DNA from: Arthrobacter subterraneus
GTDB lineage: Bacteria > Actinomycetota > Actinomycetes > Actinomycetales > Micrococcaceae
Reading direction: 5' to 3'
NCBI RefSeq assembly: GCF_900099735.1
Contig: NZ_FNDT01000001.1
Coordinates: 365,722-429,721 of the forward strand
DNA: 64,000 nucleotides
In this document: positions 1 through 8,356 of the stretch, in pieces
How positions within the stretch are numbered: the stretch's first letter is position 1
Layout of the letters: every line of letters begins with the position of its first letter
Translations under genes and position numbers: made by a program
Notes under the pieces: model-generated
What the model saw: the letters and a program-made list of their open reading frames with translations, nothing else
What the model was told of the DNA's origin: nothing
Databases searched by the model: none

Positions 1-499
1 GTAGACCCAGCCCTATGCGCGGTACCTCATTGATCCGCGGCGCATTGCCGGTCGCGTTCTCGGGCGTGGAGGTGATGCCCGAACAGATCGGGCCGAGGAT
101 GTTCGATGAAGAATCTATGTCTCCTTCGAAGGCACGGGAATTGATCAGGCAAGACAAAGTACTTTCCGGTCGAAAATTCCATTACAGCCTCCGGCGCAAG
201 GCATGCCGACGGTCGACGAATCCGAGGAGACCCGGACAGGCACTCGTGAATCCTTTCCCACTCTTTCCAACCGGTTCACGGACTGGGTCCGCGAACCCCG
301 ACGCACCGGTTGCCCTCGTCCCTTGTCTTGGTCCTACGTTGTCATGCTGCTAGGTTGGGAACCGCGGCAGGCTTGGTCGCAAATGGTCAGTCCCCAGCGT
401 CTAGGCGGGTTGTTTCAACCATCCCTCCATGGCGTGACGCGGTGACCTCATGTTCGTCCTCTCCAGGCTCTTGCTGCAGCTCTCTAGACCGGAGACTTC
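1..499. other. No convincing gene; upstream region of the methyltransferase
   Basis: I see no gene I can support here. A rightward open frame of 112 codons begins at 15, but its second half is low-complexity in composition, it has no ribosome binding site and I recognise no domain. A short open stretch at the extreme left edge could be the tail of a gene lying outside the window; the sequence is too short to decide. The last bases hold the ribosome binding site (GGAG at 491-494) for the gene at 500. Confidence 0.4.
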
Positions 500-1078
500 A
501 TGCCGAAGATGTCCCGAATTGAAACGGCGTTTTGCCGTAGCGCCTCCTGGCATCACTTCACGGGATCTGTCGTCCTGCCCTGGGCACTTCAAGGCCGCGG
601 CATCAGCGGTGATGTGCTGGAACTAGGTGCCGGCAGCGGCGCGATGGCTGCGGCGCTGTTGCAGCAGACACCTGGAATTCGCCTGACGGTCACAGACCTC
701 GATGAGGGCATGCTCGCCAAAGCCCGCGGTCGCCTTCCGCGACCGGGTCCCAAAGTGCAACAAGCGGACGCAACGGCGCTTCCCTTTCAAAGCGCGTCGT
801 TCGATTTTGTGCTTAGTTTCTTGATGCTGCATCACGTCCTGAACTGGCAGGCCGCCATAGCGGAAGCGGCCCGGGTACTAAGACCTGGCGGTATGCTGAT
901 CGGTTATGACCTGACGGCCTCGCCGGCAGCCAAGCTGATTCACCTCGTCGACCGATCGCCGCACCGGCTCGTGCAGCCTGCAGAACTGACAGCCACAGCG
1001 CGGCTGGCAAGTCTCGATATATCGGTACGCACCGGCCTTATGCGCCAGGTAATGCGGTTCCGTGCACGGAAAAGCTAA
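500..1078 (+). CDS. Class I SAM-dependent methyltransferase (192 aa), substrate unknown
   Basis: Predicted soluble SAM-dependent methyltransferase of the Methyltransf_11/25 type. The glycine-rich SAM motif VLELGAGSG lies at about residues 39-47, the acidic ribose-binding residue follows in VTDLDEGML, and the later motifs QQADATALPF and LRPGGMLIGYDL are in the expected order. ATG at 500 is preceded by GGAG with 5 bases of spacing. At 192 aa it is a minimal Rossmann-fold enzyme with no extra substrate domain. It stands alone: the next gene in the same direction starts 366 bases later. The substrate cannot be inferred; a small-molecule or quinone/lipid substrate is as likely as any other. Confidence 0.8.
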   Translation: MPKMSRIETAFCRSASWHHFTGSVVLPWALQGRGISGDVLELGAGSGAMAAALLQQTPGIRLTVTDLDEGMLAKARGRLPRPGPKVQQADATALPFQSASFDFVLSFLMLHHVLNWQAAIAEAARVLRPGGMLIGYDLTASPAAKLIHLVDRSPHRLVQPAELTATARLASLDISVRTGLMRQVMRFRARKS

Positions 1079-1444
1079 ATCGTTGCGCGCCGCTGGCCGG
1101 TAACCCGCGGCCAAAGCCAGAACCGCGGGCGGCATGATCACCGTAGACGACGGCTAAGGCACATTTAGGCAGGGGAGTCCCCTTGCAGCCCGCGCACGTC
1201 GAGTTGCTTCAACCAGCACGAAAACGGAAGAGTAGGGACAGGCGAAGACCGACGTGTTAACCGAACCTAACTTGCCTACCCGGATTACTCGGCGGCAATG
1301 TCCCTGACGGCGAGGAGGGTCCGCCGCGCTGCACCCGTACATACAGCACGTGTACCCCCGGCGGTCCGGCCTTACGGCCCAGGCCGGCTGATAGCCTGAG
1401 CCGAAGAGACGTCCCTTGGCCGTCCTTTCTTCGAGGAGTTCTTC
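1079..1444. other. Intergenic region without a supported gene
   Basis: No credible gene on either strand. The region holds the leader of the P-type ATPase gene. A weak iron-box-like stretch at 1252-1270 (about 13 of 19 matches on the minus strand) was noted and rejected. The only element I support is the ribosome binding site GAGGAG at 1433-1438. Confidence 0.5.
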
Positions 1445-4288
1445 GTGGTTTTTTTCGATGCCGTTCGCGCACCTGTTGAACCCACTGCCTGGCACTTACG
1501 GGCGGCCTCGGACGCTTTGGTTGCCTTCCGGGTGGATCCGGCAGCGGGCTTGGATTCAGCTGAAGCAGAACGCAGGCTGCAGACGGACGGACCCAACGAG
1601 CTCCGCACTTCCGCGCGGGTGCCGAGATGGCGGAAGATCCTGGCCCAGTTTCAGGATCCGCTGATCTATCTGCTGCTGGTCGCTATCGCCATCTCCCTGG
1701 GCGCCTGGGCGGTTGAAGGCGCGACCGGTGCGCCCATCGATGCGGTGGTCATCGCAGCGGTGGTCTTGCTCAACGCCCTGCTCGGCCTTGTTCAGGAGAA
1801 CAAGGCGGAGAACGCCGTGGCCGCCCTGAAATCGATGACAGCCGCAACCTCCACAGTGTGGCGCGACGGTGAGCTCAAGACGGTTCCCGCCGCGGAACTG
1901 GTCCTCGGTGACATCCTGGTGCTGGGCGAGGGTGACGCCGTCGGGGCTGATGCCCGGCTGATCACGGCCACCGCATTGCGCGTATCGGAAGCCTCGCTGA
2001 CCGGTGAGAGCGAAGCGGTCTTCAAGGATCCCGCTACCTTGGGCGGGGACGTGCCGCTGGGGGACCGCCTGAACATGGTCTTTAAGGGCACGGCCGTCGT
2101 GCAGGGGCGCGGGCTCGCGGTTGTCACCGGGACGGCCATGGAAACCGAAGTGGGTGCCATCGCGGGCATGCTCGAACGGACCGAGTCCGAACCGACTCCC
2201 CTTCAGAAGGAAATCGCGGGGGTCAGCAAACTGCTGGGTATCACGGTGATAGTCATCGCCATTGTGGTGATGGTAACCATCGTGCTGGTCAACGAAGTGT
2301 CCTCGCTGGCGGATCTGGTCACCGTGCTGCTGCTGGGAGTCTCGCTGGCTGTGGCCGCGGTGCCCGAGGGGCTCCCTGCCATCCTGTCCGTCGTACTGGC
2401 CATCGGGGTCCAGCGGATGGCCAGACGCAACGCGGTCGTGAAGGACCTCCACTCGGTGGAAACCCTTGGCTCCGCCTCTGTCATTGCCTCTGACAAGACC
2501 GGAACGCTGACCAGGAACGAGATGACGATCGGCCGGATCGTCACCGCATCGGGGCAGATCGAGCTCACCGGCACCGGCTATCGACCCGAAGGCCAGGTTC
2601 TTCAAGGAAACCATGAGGCCAGCGATCCGATCGTGCTGCAAGAGGCCAGCATGGTCCTGGCCGGCGGCTCATTCGCCAATAATGCACAGCTGACAGAACA
2701 CGGCGGCGAGTGGCAAATCCAGGGCGACCCTACCGAAGCTGCGTTCCTGGTTGCTGCCCGGAAGCTGGTCGGAGTTACCGAGCGGGTCGGAGAGCACGAA
2801 CGGCAGGGCGAAGTCCCGTTCACCTCCGAGCGGAAGCTGATGTCAGCGCTGGCGCGCCACAAGGAGTTCGGCGAGCTCACCCTTGTCACCAAGGGCGCCC
2901 CCGATGTCCTCCTGGGGCGCTGCACCCGGATGCAGGTGGGCACGGACATTATCCCGCTGGACGGTACGCTGCGCCGCAAAGCTCTGGCCGATGTCGAGGC
3001 CCTGTCGGCCCAGGCCTTCCGCACCCTGGCGGTGGCCTACCGGCGATATGGAGAGCAGGACCGTCACGAAGCGGAGGTGATCGACGAGGCTGATGAAAAC
3101 GCCCTCGTCTATCTCGGCGTTGCCGGCATTATTGACCCACCCCGTGCCGAAGCGGCAGTTGCCGTGGCGGAGGCCCGACGCGCAGGCATCCGGGTGGTGA
3201 TGATCACCGGTGACCACCCCGTAACCGCCGCCCGGATTGCCAGTGATCTGGGTATTTCCCAACCGGGGGAGAAAGCAGTGACCGGAGCCCGGCTCGATGA
3301 ACTCGACGACGCGGGTCTGCGGGCCGCCGCCGGTTCCGCGTCCGTCTACGCGCGGGTGTCCCCTCACAACAAGCTTCAGATCATCGACGCGATGCAGGCA
3401 CAGGGCAATGTCGTTGCCATGACCGGAGACGGGGTCAATGACGCCCCGGCCCTGAAGTCAGCAGACATCGGCATTGCCATGGGCATTACGGGAACCGAGG
3501 TGACCAAGGAAGCTTCGAAGATGATTCTCGGCGACGACAACTTCGCCACCATTGTCTCAGCGGTGCGCCAGGGCCGGGTCATCTTCGATAACATCGAAAA
3601 ATTCCTGCGCTATCTTCTTTCCTCCAATATGGGGGAAGTCTTCACTGTTTTCCTCGGCGTGGTCTTCGCCGGCACCCTGGGTTTGGCAGGTGCAGGCGGC
3701 GAGGCAGTAGCACTGCCTCTGCTGGCCACCCAGATCCTGTGGATCAACCTCGTCACCGACTCCGGGCCCGCGCTGGCCATGGGATTTGACCCGGAAATAG
3801 ACGACGTAATGTCCCGCCCGCCGCGGAAGATAACCGACCGCGTCCTTGGGCGGCGGATGTGGCTCGGTATATTGGCCGTCGGCCTCGTCATGGGCATTGC
3901 CTCGCTGCTGACCATCGACATCTTCCTGCCCGGCGGTCTCGTCGATGGCAGCGACTCCCTGGACGTGGCCCGGACCGCCGGGTTCACCACGCTGGTCCTC
4001 GCGCAGCTGTTCAACGCCTTCAACTCCCGTTCGGACACAACCAGCGCGTTCCACCGGCTTTTCGTCAACAAGTGGCTGTGGGGCGCCGCCGTGCTCGCGG
4101 TTGCCCTTCAGCTGGCCGTGGTGGAACTGCCGCTGCTGCAACAGGCCTTTGGGACCGCGTCCCTGGACGCGGCGCACTGGGCAGTCTGCATCGGCATGGC
4201 ATCCGCGGTGTTGTGGTTCGACGAACTCCGCAAACTGCTCTACAGATCAATCCGAAAGAATCAACCCACCGCAGCACCACGAGGATGA
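1445..4288 (+). CDS. Cation-transporting P-type ATPase, type IIA Ca2+-like (947 aa)
   Basis: ATP-driven membrane cation pump. The order is that of a P2-type ATPase: N-terminal cation-ATPase domain, M1-M2, actuator domain with LTGESEAV, M4 with VPEGLPA, phosphorylation motif DKTGTLT (Asp at about residue 350), nucleotide domain with KGAPD, hinge MITGDHP and GDGVNDAPALK, then M5-M10. Residues that bind Ca2+ in SERCA-type pumps appear conserved: Glu in PEGLP, Asn and Glu in SSNMGEV (M5), and Asn, Thr, Asp in WINLVTDS (M6). This favours Ca2+ (or Mn2+) over a heavy metal, since no CPC motif or metal-binding N-terminal domain is present. The start is a GTG 6 bases after GAGGAG. The gene is monocistronic and lies beside copper-related genes, but its residues do not suggest copper. 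Confidence 0.93.
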   Translation: MVFFDAVRAPVEPTAWHLRAASDALVAFRVDPAAGLDSAEAERRLQTDGPNELRTSARVPRWRKILAQFQDPLIYLLLVAIAISLGAWAVEGATGAPIDAVVIAAVVLLNALLGLVQENKAENAVAALKSMTAATSTVWRDGELKTVPAAELVLGDILVLGEGDAVGADARLITATALRVSEASLTGESEAVFKDPATLGGDVPLGDRLNMVFKGTAVVQGRGLAVVTGTAMETEVGAIAGMLERTESEPTPLQKEIAGVSKLLGITVIVIAIVVMVTIVLVNEVSSLADLVTVLLLGVSLAVAAVPEGLPAILSVVLAIGVQRMARRNAVVKDLHSVETLGSASVIASDKTGTLTRNEMTIGRIVTASGQIELTGTGYRPEGQVLQGNHEASDPIVLQEASMVLAGGSFANNAQLTEHGGEWQIQGDPTEAAFLVAARKLVGVTERVGEHERQGEVPFTSERKLMSALARHKEFGELTLVTKGAPDVLLGRCTRMQVGTDIIPLDGTLRRKALADVEALSAQAFRTLAVAYRRYGEQDRHEAEVIDEADENALVYLGVAGIIDPPRAEAAVAVAEARRAGIRVVMITGDHPVTAARIASDLGISQPGEKAVTGARLDELDDAGLRAAAGSASVYARVSPHNKLQIIDAMQAQGNVVAMTGDGVNDAPALKSADIGIAMGITGTEVTKEASKMILGDDNFATIVSAVRQGRVIFDNIEKFLRYLLSSNMGEVFTVFLGVVFAGTLGLAGAGGEAVALPLLATQILWINLVTDSGPALAMGFDPEIDDVMSRPPRKITDRVLGRRMWLGILAVGLVMGIASLLTIDIFLPGGLVDGSDSLDVARTAGFTTLVLAQLFNAFNSRSDTTSAFHRLFVNKWLWGAAVLAVALQLAVVELPLLQQAFGTASLDAAHWAVCIGMASAVLWFDELRKLLYRSIRKNQPTAAPRG

Positions 4289-4932
4289 GGCTCAACAATG
4301 CAGGAGCCCTGGAACGCTCGGGTCACGAGTTGCTTTCAGAGCACACCCCCGTTTGAAGCACCATTGGATGTGCATCACCGATCGTCAGTCCCCCCGTGCG
4401 TTCTTCTAAGACCCGCTTAGACGAGACTTACACAGCAATTGGGAGGAGTTGGCACGCACACACGTCCGTATCTCCGACTCACCTCCGGGCGCTATCCAAC
4501 CGACGCACGACTCGCCCAGCTTATCGGCGAACACACGATGAAGAGTGACGAATTCGCGAGCCTTTGGGCTGAAGGCGACGTCGTCGACTGCGTCGACTAC
4601 ACCGTCGCCCTAGCGGGAGCAGGATTCGATATACCCCAAGCTCACGGCACTACCCCTTGGCTATTTTAGAGACCGCACCACCAGTGGGTCCTTTGAACAA
4701 CAGAGCAGCATTCTCGACGAAACCAAACCGCGGGCGCTGGCGCTGGCGGTAACCGTATCCTTGTTAGATCGGGAACGACGTCGTCGAGCTCGACGGCAGC
4801 TACGCCGGCTAGCAAACCTGGCAGAACTCCGGCCGGTTAATCAAAGCATAGAACCACCGGCACCGCACGGCTCGAAGAACCCGCTGTCAGGAACGGCCTG
4901 GCCGTGTACGAAAAGAGATAAGGAATCCCTTC
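4289..4932. other. Gap of about 640 bases with one regulator remnant
   Basis: No intact gene. The middle (4439-4669) reads as a fragment of an XRE/MmyB-like regulator, listed separately. Bases 4670-4932 hold nothing I can name apart from the leader of the next gene, whose ribosome binding site AAGGA lies at 4919-4923. The decayed look fits an accessory segment that has lost DNA. Confidence 0.5.
4439..4669 (+). pseudogene. Remnant of an XRE-family regulator C-terminal (MmyB-like) domain
   Basis: An open stretch of 76 codons contains the segment LTSGRYPTDARLAQLIGEHT followed by SDEFASLWAEGDV. This matches from memory the C-terminal ligand-binding domain of actinobacterial helix-turn-helix regulators of the MmyB/MLTR type, which usually reads like SGRYPDDPRLAALVGELS then SEEFRRLWARHDV. 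The DNA-binding N-terminal domain is absent upstream, and after DVV the frame no longer resembles the family, so both ends are lost. There is no ribosome binding site. It is best read as a decayed gene fragment rather than a working small protein. Domain recognition is from memory. Confidence 0.45.
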
Positions 4933-5205
4933 ATGATGAACGGCTTTGGTATGGACGGGATGGGGCTTGCGTGGATCTTCTGGCTTCTGCTGATCGCGGG
5001 CCTGGTCACGCTCGCCGTGGTGCTGGTCAAAGCCTTCACCCGCAACGCCGGCGGAAACGCGCCCGCCGATGGGCAGGGATTACCGCGCACGGGTGCGGGC
5101 CATGCCCGGGCCCGGGAGATCCTTGAGGAGCGTTACGCCCGCGGGGAGATCAGCACGGAGGAATACCAGGAACGGCGGCGGATCCTGGATGAGGAGGGCA
5201 GGTGA
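4933..5205 (+). CDS. Small single-pass membrane protein with SHOCT domain (90 aa)
   Basis: The N-terminus is Met- and Gly-rich (MMNGFGMDGMG), then comes one hydrophobic transmembrane segment at about residues 12-35, a flexible Gly/Ala linker, and a C-terminal SHOCT domain at about residues 65-90 (ILEERYARGEISTEEYQERR). SHOCT domains are short oligomerisation modules found in many small actinobacterial membrane proteins; no enzymatic role is known. The stop codon overlaps the GTG start of the multicopper oxidase by 4 bases (GTGA), so the two are translationally coupled. Proteins of this type often sit with copper-handling genes, which fits the context. A role in anchoring or regulating the oxidase is inference. 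Confidence 0.85.
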   Translation: MMNGFGMDGMGLAWIFWLLLIAGLVTLAVVLVKAFTRNAGGNAPADGQGLPRTGAGHARAREILEERYARGEISTEEYQERRRILDEEGR

Positions 5206-6692
5206 GGCAGCTGACACGCCGCCAGTTGCTGGCACTGGGTGCGGTCGGGGCCGGTGCTACGGCTGCCGGCGGTGCCGGGCTGTGGCTGACCACCGGCACC
5301 GGCTCCGGCTCCGGATACGCCGGGGGTGAGGACCTGGCCGAACCCCAGGTGCTGGCCAGCCGCGGCGGCGTACTGGAACTGGACCTGACCGCCGCGCCGG
5401 CACGGGTCCGCGTCGGCGGGCGGGAGGCCTCCGTTCAGGCGTTCAACGGCTCCCTGCCCGGCCCGACCCTGCGGGTGCACGCTGGCGACACGATCCGGAT
5501 CACGATGCGCAACGGGCTGCAGGCTCCCACGAACCTGCACGTGCACGGACTGCACGTCTCCCCGCAGGGCAACAGCGACAACCCCTTCGTCAGCATTGAC
5601 CCCGGCGGGTCCTTCGACTACGAGTTCAGCCTGCCCGGGGACCACCCGCCGGGTACCTACTGGTACCACCCCCACCGCCACGGCCACGTCGCCGACCAGG
5701 TCGCCGCCGGCCTCTACGGGGCCATCGTGGTGGAAGACCCCGACCCGGTCCCGGTCACCCGGGACCGGGTGCTGGTGGTCTCCGACCTGTCCCTCGACGC
5801 CGACGGCAATCTCGCCGAGGTAAACCAGATGCAGCAGATGATGGGACGCGAGGGACAGATCGTCCTGGTCAACGGGCAGGTCCGCCCGCAACTGCGCGCC
5901 GCCCCCGGAGAACGGGAGCGGTGGCGGATCATCAACGCCTGCCCCTCCCGGTACCTGCGCCTGGCACTGGAGGGCCAGGGGGTCCGGCTGCTCAGCCGGG
6001 ACCTCGGACGCCTGCCGGTCCCCGAGGACGTCACCGAAGTGGTTCTCGCCCCTGGCAACCGCATTGAGCTGCTCGTGGAAACGCGCCAAGGAGCCTCCGC
6101 CCTCACGGCTGCCCCCGTGGACCGCGGCAACATGAACGGCATGATGGGCGGGGCCATGAGGGGTGCCAACGTACCCGGTGGCGATCCGGTCGAACTGCTC
6201 ACCCTGGCCGTCTCGGGAAGCGCGGACGCAGACCCCGGGCCCGTGCCCGAAGGCCGGCCCCTGCGCGATCTGCGGAACGAGCCGGTCATCGCCGCACGCA
6301 CCTTGGACTTCGCCATGGGCATGAATGGAAACATGGGCAGGGGAATGGGCAACGGACAGGGTGCCAGGATGGCCTTCACCATCAACGGACGGGAGTTCGA
6401 CCCCGAACGGCTCGACGAGTCGGTAGCAGCCGGGACCGTGGAGGAGTGGATCCTGACCAACTCCAGCCCCATGGACCACCCCATCCATTTGCACGTGTGG
6501 CCCATGCAGATCGTCCAGGACGGCGACCGCGACGTGACCGAGCCTAAATGGCAGGACGTCGTCAACGTCCCGGCCCGCAGCAAGGTGAAAGTCCGGGTGG
6601 CCTTCGACGACTTCGCCGGCCGCACCGTGATCCACTGCCACATCCTGGACCACGAAGACCAAGGTATGATGGCCACCGTCCAAGCCCGCTGA
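5202..6692 (+). CDS. Tat-exported multicopper oxidase, Met-rich (496 aa)
   Basis: Secreted or membrane-attached multicopper oxidase of the CueO/laccase-like class, likely oxidising Cu(I). The N-terminus has a twin-arginine signal (TRRQLL, then a hydrophobic Ala/Gly stretch). Copper ligands are seen in all four usual places: HVHGLH near residue 113, YHPHRHGH near 156, HPIHLH near 426, and HCHILDHEDQGMM near 478, which supplies the type 1 Cys, two His and Met. Two Met-rich inserts (around NMNGMMGGAM and NMGRGMGNG) resemble the copper-binding methionines of CueO. The GTG start overlaps the SHOCT gene stop. The next gene downstream is a DUF305 lipoprotein, a family often found with copper tolerance genes. 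Confidence 0.93.
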   Translation: MRQLTRRQLLALGAVGAGATAAGGAGLWLTTGTGSGSGYAGGEDLAEPQVLASRGGVLELDLTAAPARVRVGGREASVQAFNGSLPGPTLRVHAGDTIRITMRNGLQAPTNLHVHGLHVSPQGNSDNPFVSIDPGGSFDYEFSLPGDHPPGTYWYHPHRHGHVADQVAAGLYGAIVVEDPDPVPVTRDRVLVVSDLSLDADGNLAEVNQMQQMMGREGQIVLVNGQVRPQLRAAPGERERWRIINACPSRYLRLALEGQGVRLLSRDLGRLPVPEDVTEVVLAPGNRIELLVETRQGASALTAAPVDRGNMNGMMGGAMRGANVPGGDPVELLTLAVSGSADADPGPVPEGRPLRDLRNEPVIAARTLDFAMGMNGNMGRGMGNGQGARMAFTINGREFDPERLDESVAAGTVEEWILTNSSPMDHPIHLHVWPMQIVQDGDRDVTEPKWQDVVNVPARSKVKVRVAFDDFAGRTVIHCHILDHEDQGMMATVQAR

Positions 6693-6840
6693 CCCGCCAG
6701 CGGGCTTCGACCGTGGTCATCATTGCAACCCTTGGCTCTGCGACCCCGCCGCGAAACCGGGACGGCCTTGCTCCAGGTCCGTTCGCATTCGAAACCAGCA
6801 CCGGCTACAAAGCGGGCACCACGTTTCGAAGGAAACCACC

Positions 6841-7452
6841 ATGAAACGCTTTACTGCCCTCTCTGCAACGGCCGTCACAGCCGCCCTTTTCCTGGCAGGC
6901 TGCGCCTCCGACACCGGATCGGACACTGCCGCGGAGACCACGCAGGGCGTGGAAACCATGTCCCAGTCCCCTTCCGCTGCCTCTTCCGGGGTTGCCGGTG
7001 ACCACAACAGTGCTGATGTGATGTTCGCGCAGATGACGACTCCGCACCACGAGCAGGCCGTGCAGATGAGCGAGATCATGCTGGCTAAAGACGGCTTGGA
7101 CGCGCAGATCACGCAGCTGGCCGAAGAAATCAAGGCCGCCCAGGGGCCCGAAATCGAGAAAGTGACCGGCTGGCTCGAGGCCTGGGGCGAGCCGACGGAA
7201 ACGTCCGGCGGCCATGCCATGGAAGGCATGATGAGCCCGGATGATCTCGGGAAGCTCGAAGCCGCCCAGAGCGATGACGCAGCCCGGATGTTTCTGGACC
7301 AGATGATCGAGCACCAGGAAGGCGCCGTCGCGATGGCCGAAGAGGAAGTGGCCAACGGCTCCAATCCGGAGGCAGTTGCCCTGGCCAAGCAGGTCGTGGA
7401 AGACCAGGAAGCGGAGATCGAGAAGATGAAGGATCTTATCGCCGCTCTCTGA
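6841..7452 (+). CDS. DUF305 family lipoprotein (203 aa)
   Basis: Predicted exported lipoprotein: signal peptide of about 20 residues with lipobox LAGC (Cys 21), then an acidic low-complexity linker, then a DUF305 domain. The two hallmark His-containing segments of the family are present, TPHHEQAVQMSEIM near residue 67 and LDQMIEHQEGAVAMA near residue 152. DUF305 proteins are ferritin-like four-helix proteins often linked to copper or other metal resistance; the biochemical role is not established. The gene starts 148 bases after the multicopper oxidase in the same direction and may belong to the same copper response, possibly with its own promoter. Confidence 0.9.
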   Translation: MKRFTALSATAVTAALFLAGCASDTGSDTAAETTQGVETMSQSPSAASSGVAGDHNSADVMFAQMTTPHHEQAVQMSEIMLAKDGLDAQITQLAEEIKAAQGPEIEKVTGWLEAWGEPTETSGGHAMEGMMSPDDLGKLEAAQSDDAARMFLDQMIEHQEGAVAMAEEEVANGSNPEAVALAKQVVEDQEAEIEKMKDLIAAL

Positions 7453-7579
7453 CACCTCCTGTCTCCCCATTCCCGGGCACTGGCTCTAATCCCGTGCCTC
7501 GACGAGTTCACCTTCCGGTTCAACCGGCGCACGTCCAAGAGCCGTGGATTGCTCTTCTACCGTCTGCTGGACCAGGCCG

Positions 7580-7621
7580 TGAACACCGGTCCTCATCCAC
7601 TGAACACCGGTCCTCATCCAC
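7580..7621. repeat. Perfect 21-bp tandem duplication
   Basis: Two adjacent identical 21-bp units, 7580-7600 and 7601-7621, each beginning TGAACACCGGTCC, followed by the first 5 bases of a third unit. The duplication lies in the non-coding interval between the DUF305 gene and the next small gene. It looks like a recent slippage or local duplication event; no function is evident. Confidence 0.85.
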
Positions 7622-7724
7622 TGAAAACGCTCGTTATCCCGGAAAGCGAGAAGGACTTCAGCTAAGCAGATACCTAATATCTGTGTACTAAAAAATGTCA
7701 GTGGCGCGGGGCAGACTGTGGTGC

Positions 7725-8153
7725 ATGAATCAGATTCCGGTAGAACAGGTCCTGGGGCGGTATTTCTCGGCAAGCGCTGCGGGCAGACACCCCGCCACGG
7801 TTGAGCGGTACGGGCGGGTACTTGCCCATCTGCGCTTCTTCCTTGAGCAGGAAGGGGACTCCACCGTCAGCGCGGACGTTGGTGCGCTACTCGCTCTGGA
7901 GCGTCAGTTCGAGCCGGAGGGCGCCTTCGAACGCCTTCTGGGCGCCGAACAGCTTGTCTACGCACTCCCCCGTTTCCTGAGCCCGCCCTGGCTACTGCCA
8001 GATTTCCATGACCGGCTCGCACAGATCAGCCTGGTTTCACGGCTGGTGCAGTGGCTATGCAGCCGCGAGCTCGTGGACAGCCGGTGGCACCGCCACGCAG
8101 TGATGCAGACCCGCGCTGCGGCTGAAAAGGCACGGCGGCGGGCAACCACGTGA
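7725..8153 (+). CDS. Small protein resembling a tyrosine-recombinase N-terminal domain (142 aa)
   Basis: Unrecognised small protein. Its first 50 residues, VEQVLGRYFSASAAGRHPAT and then VERYGRVLAHLRFFLEQ, have the helical pattern of the SAM-like core-binding domain found at the N-terminus of phage-type tyrosine recombinases. The remainder shows a helical, Leu/Arg-rich pattern and a basic tail (EKARRRATT), and no catalytic domain follows. It could be a truncated recombinase, a stand-alone DNA-binding protein or an unrelated small protein. Start is uncertain: ATG at 7725 is chosen over 7695 because the sequence becomes protein-like there, but neither has a strong ribosome binding site. Confidence 0.5.
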   Translation: MNQIPVEQVLGRYFSASAAGRHPATVERYGRVLAHLRFFLEQEGDSTVSADVGALLALERQFEPEGAFERLLGAEQLVYALPRFLSPPWLLPDFHDRLAQISLVSRLVQWLCSRELVDSRWHRHAVMQTRAAAEKARRRATT

Positions 8154-8356
8154 AGGCGAGTTGGCCGGTCCGAGGCTGGCATGGCCCGTGCGCACCCGGT
8201 TCAGCGCGAGCGGGCCATGCAGCGATCACGCTGGCCCTGACCGGGCGTGCACTCATTCGGCGTCGCACCGACCACTGCCTCGTTCGCAACGACCACTGCC
8301 TGCCGCGCGGTCTCAAACCTGCGCACCTGCAAAGCGCGAGCCGAGGATTCGGGCGT

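Noticed and set aside
15..353. Rightward 112-codon open frame at the left edge.
   Set aside because: No ribosome binding site, no recognised domain, and composition changes to Arg-rich filler after about 45 codons; at most it may contain a decayed gene end.
1252..1270. Minus-strand sequence resembling an iron box upstream of the P-type ATPase.
   Set aside because: Only about 13 of 19 consensus matches with the right half lost, and it lies about 180 bases before a gene that does not look iron-related.
4761..5126. Rightward open frame of 121 codons overlapping the SHOCT gene.
   Set aside because: Arg-rich shadow composition, no ribosome binding site, and the SHOCT protein in another frame is a clear family member with a coupled downstream gene.
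5133..6683. Leftward open frame of 516 codons opposite the multicopper oxidase.
   Set aside because: It is the high-GC antisense shadow of a gene with all copper ligands on the plus strand; its translation is His/Gly/Val-rich with no domain.
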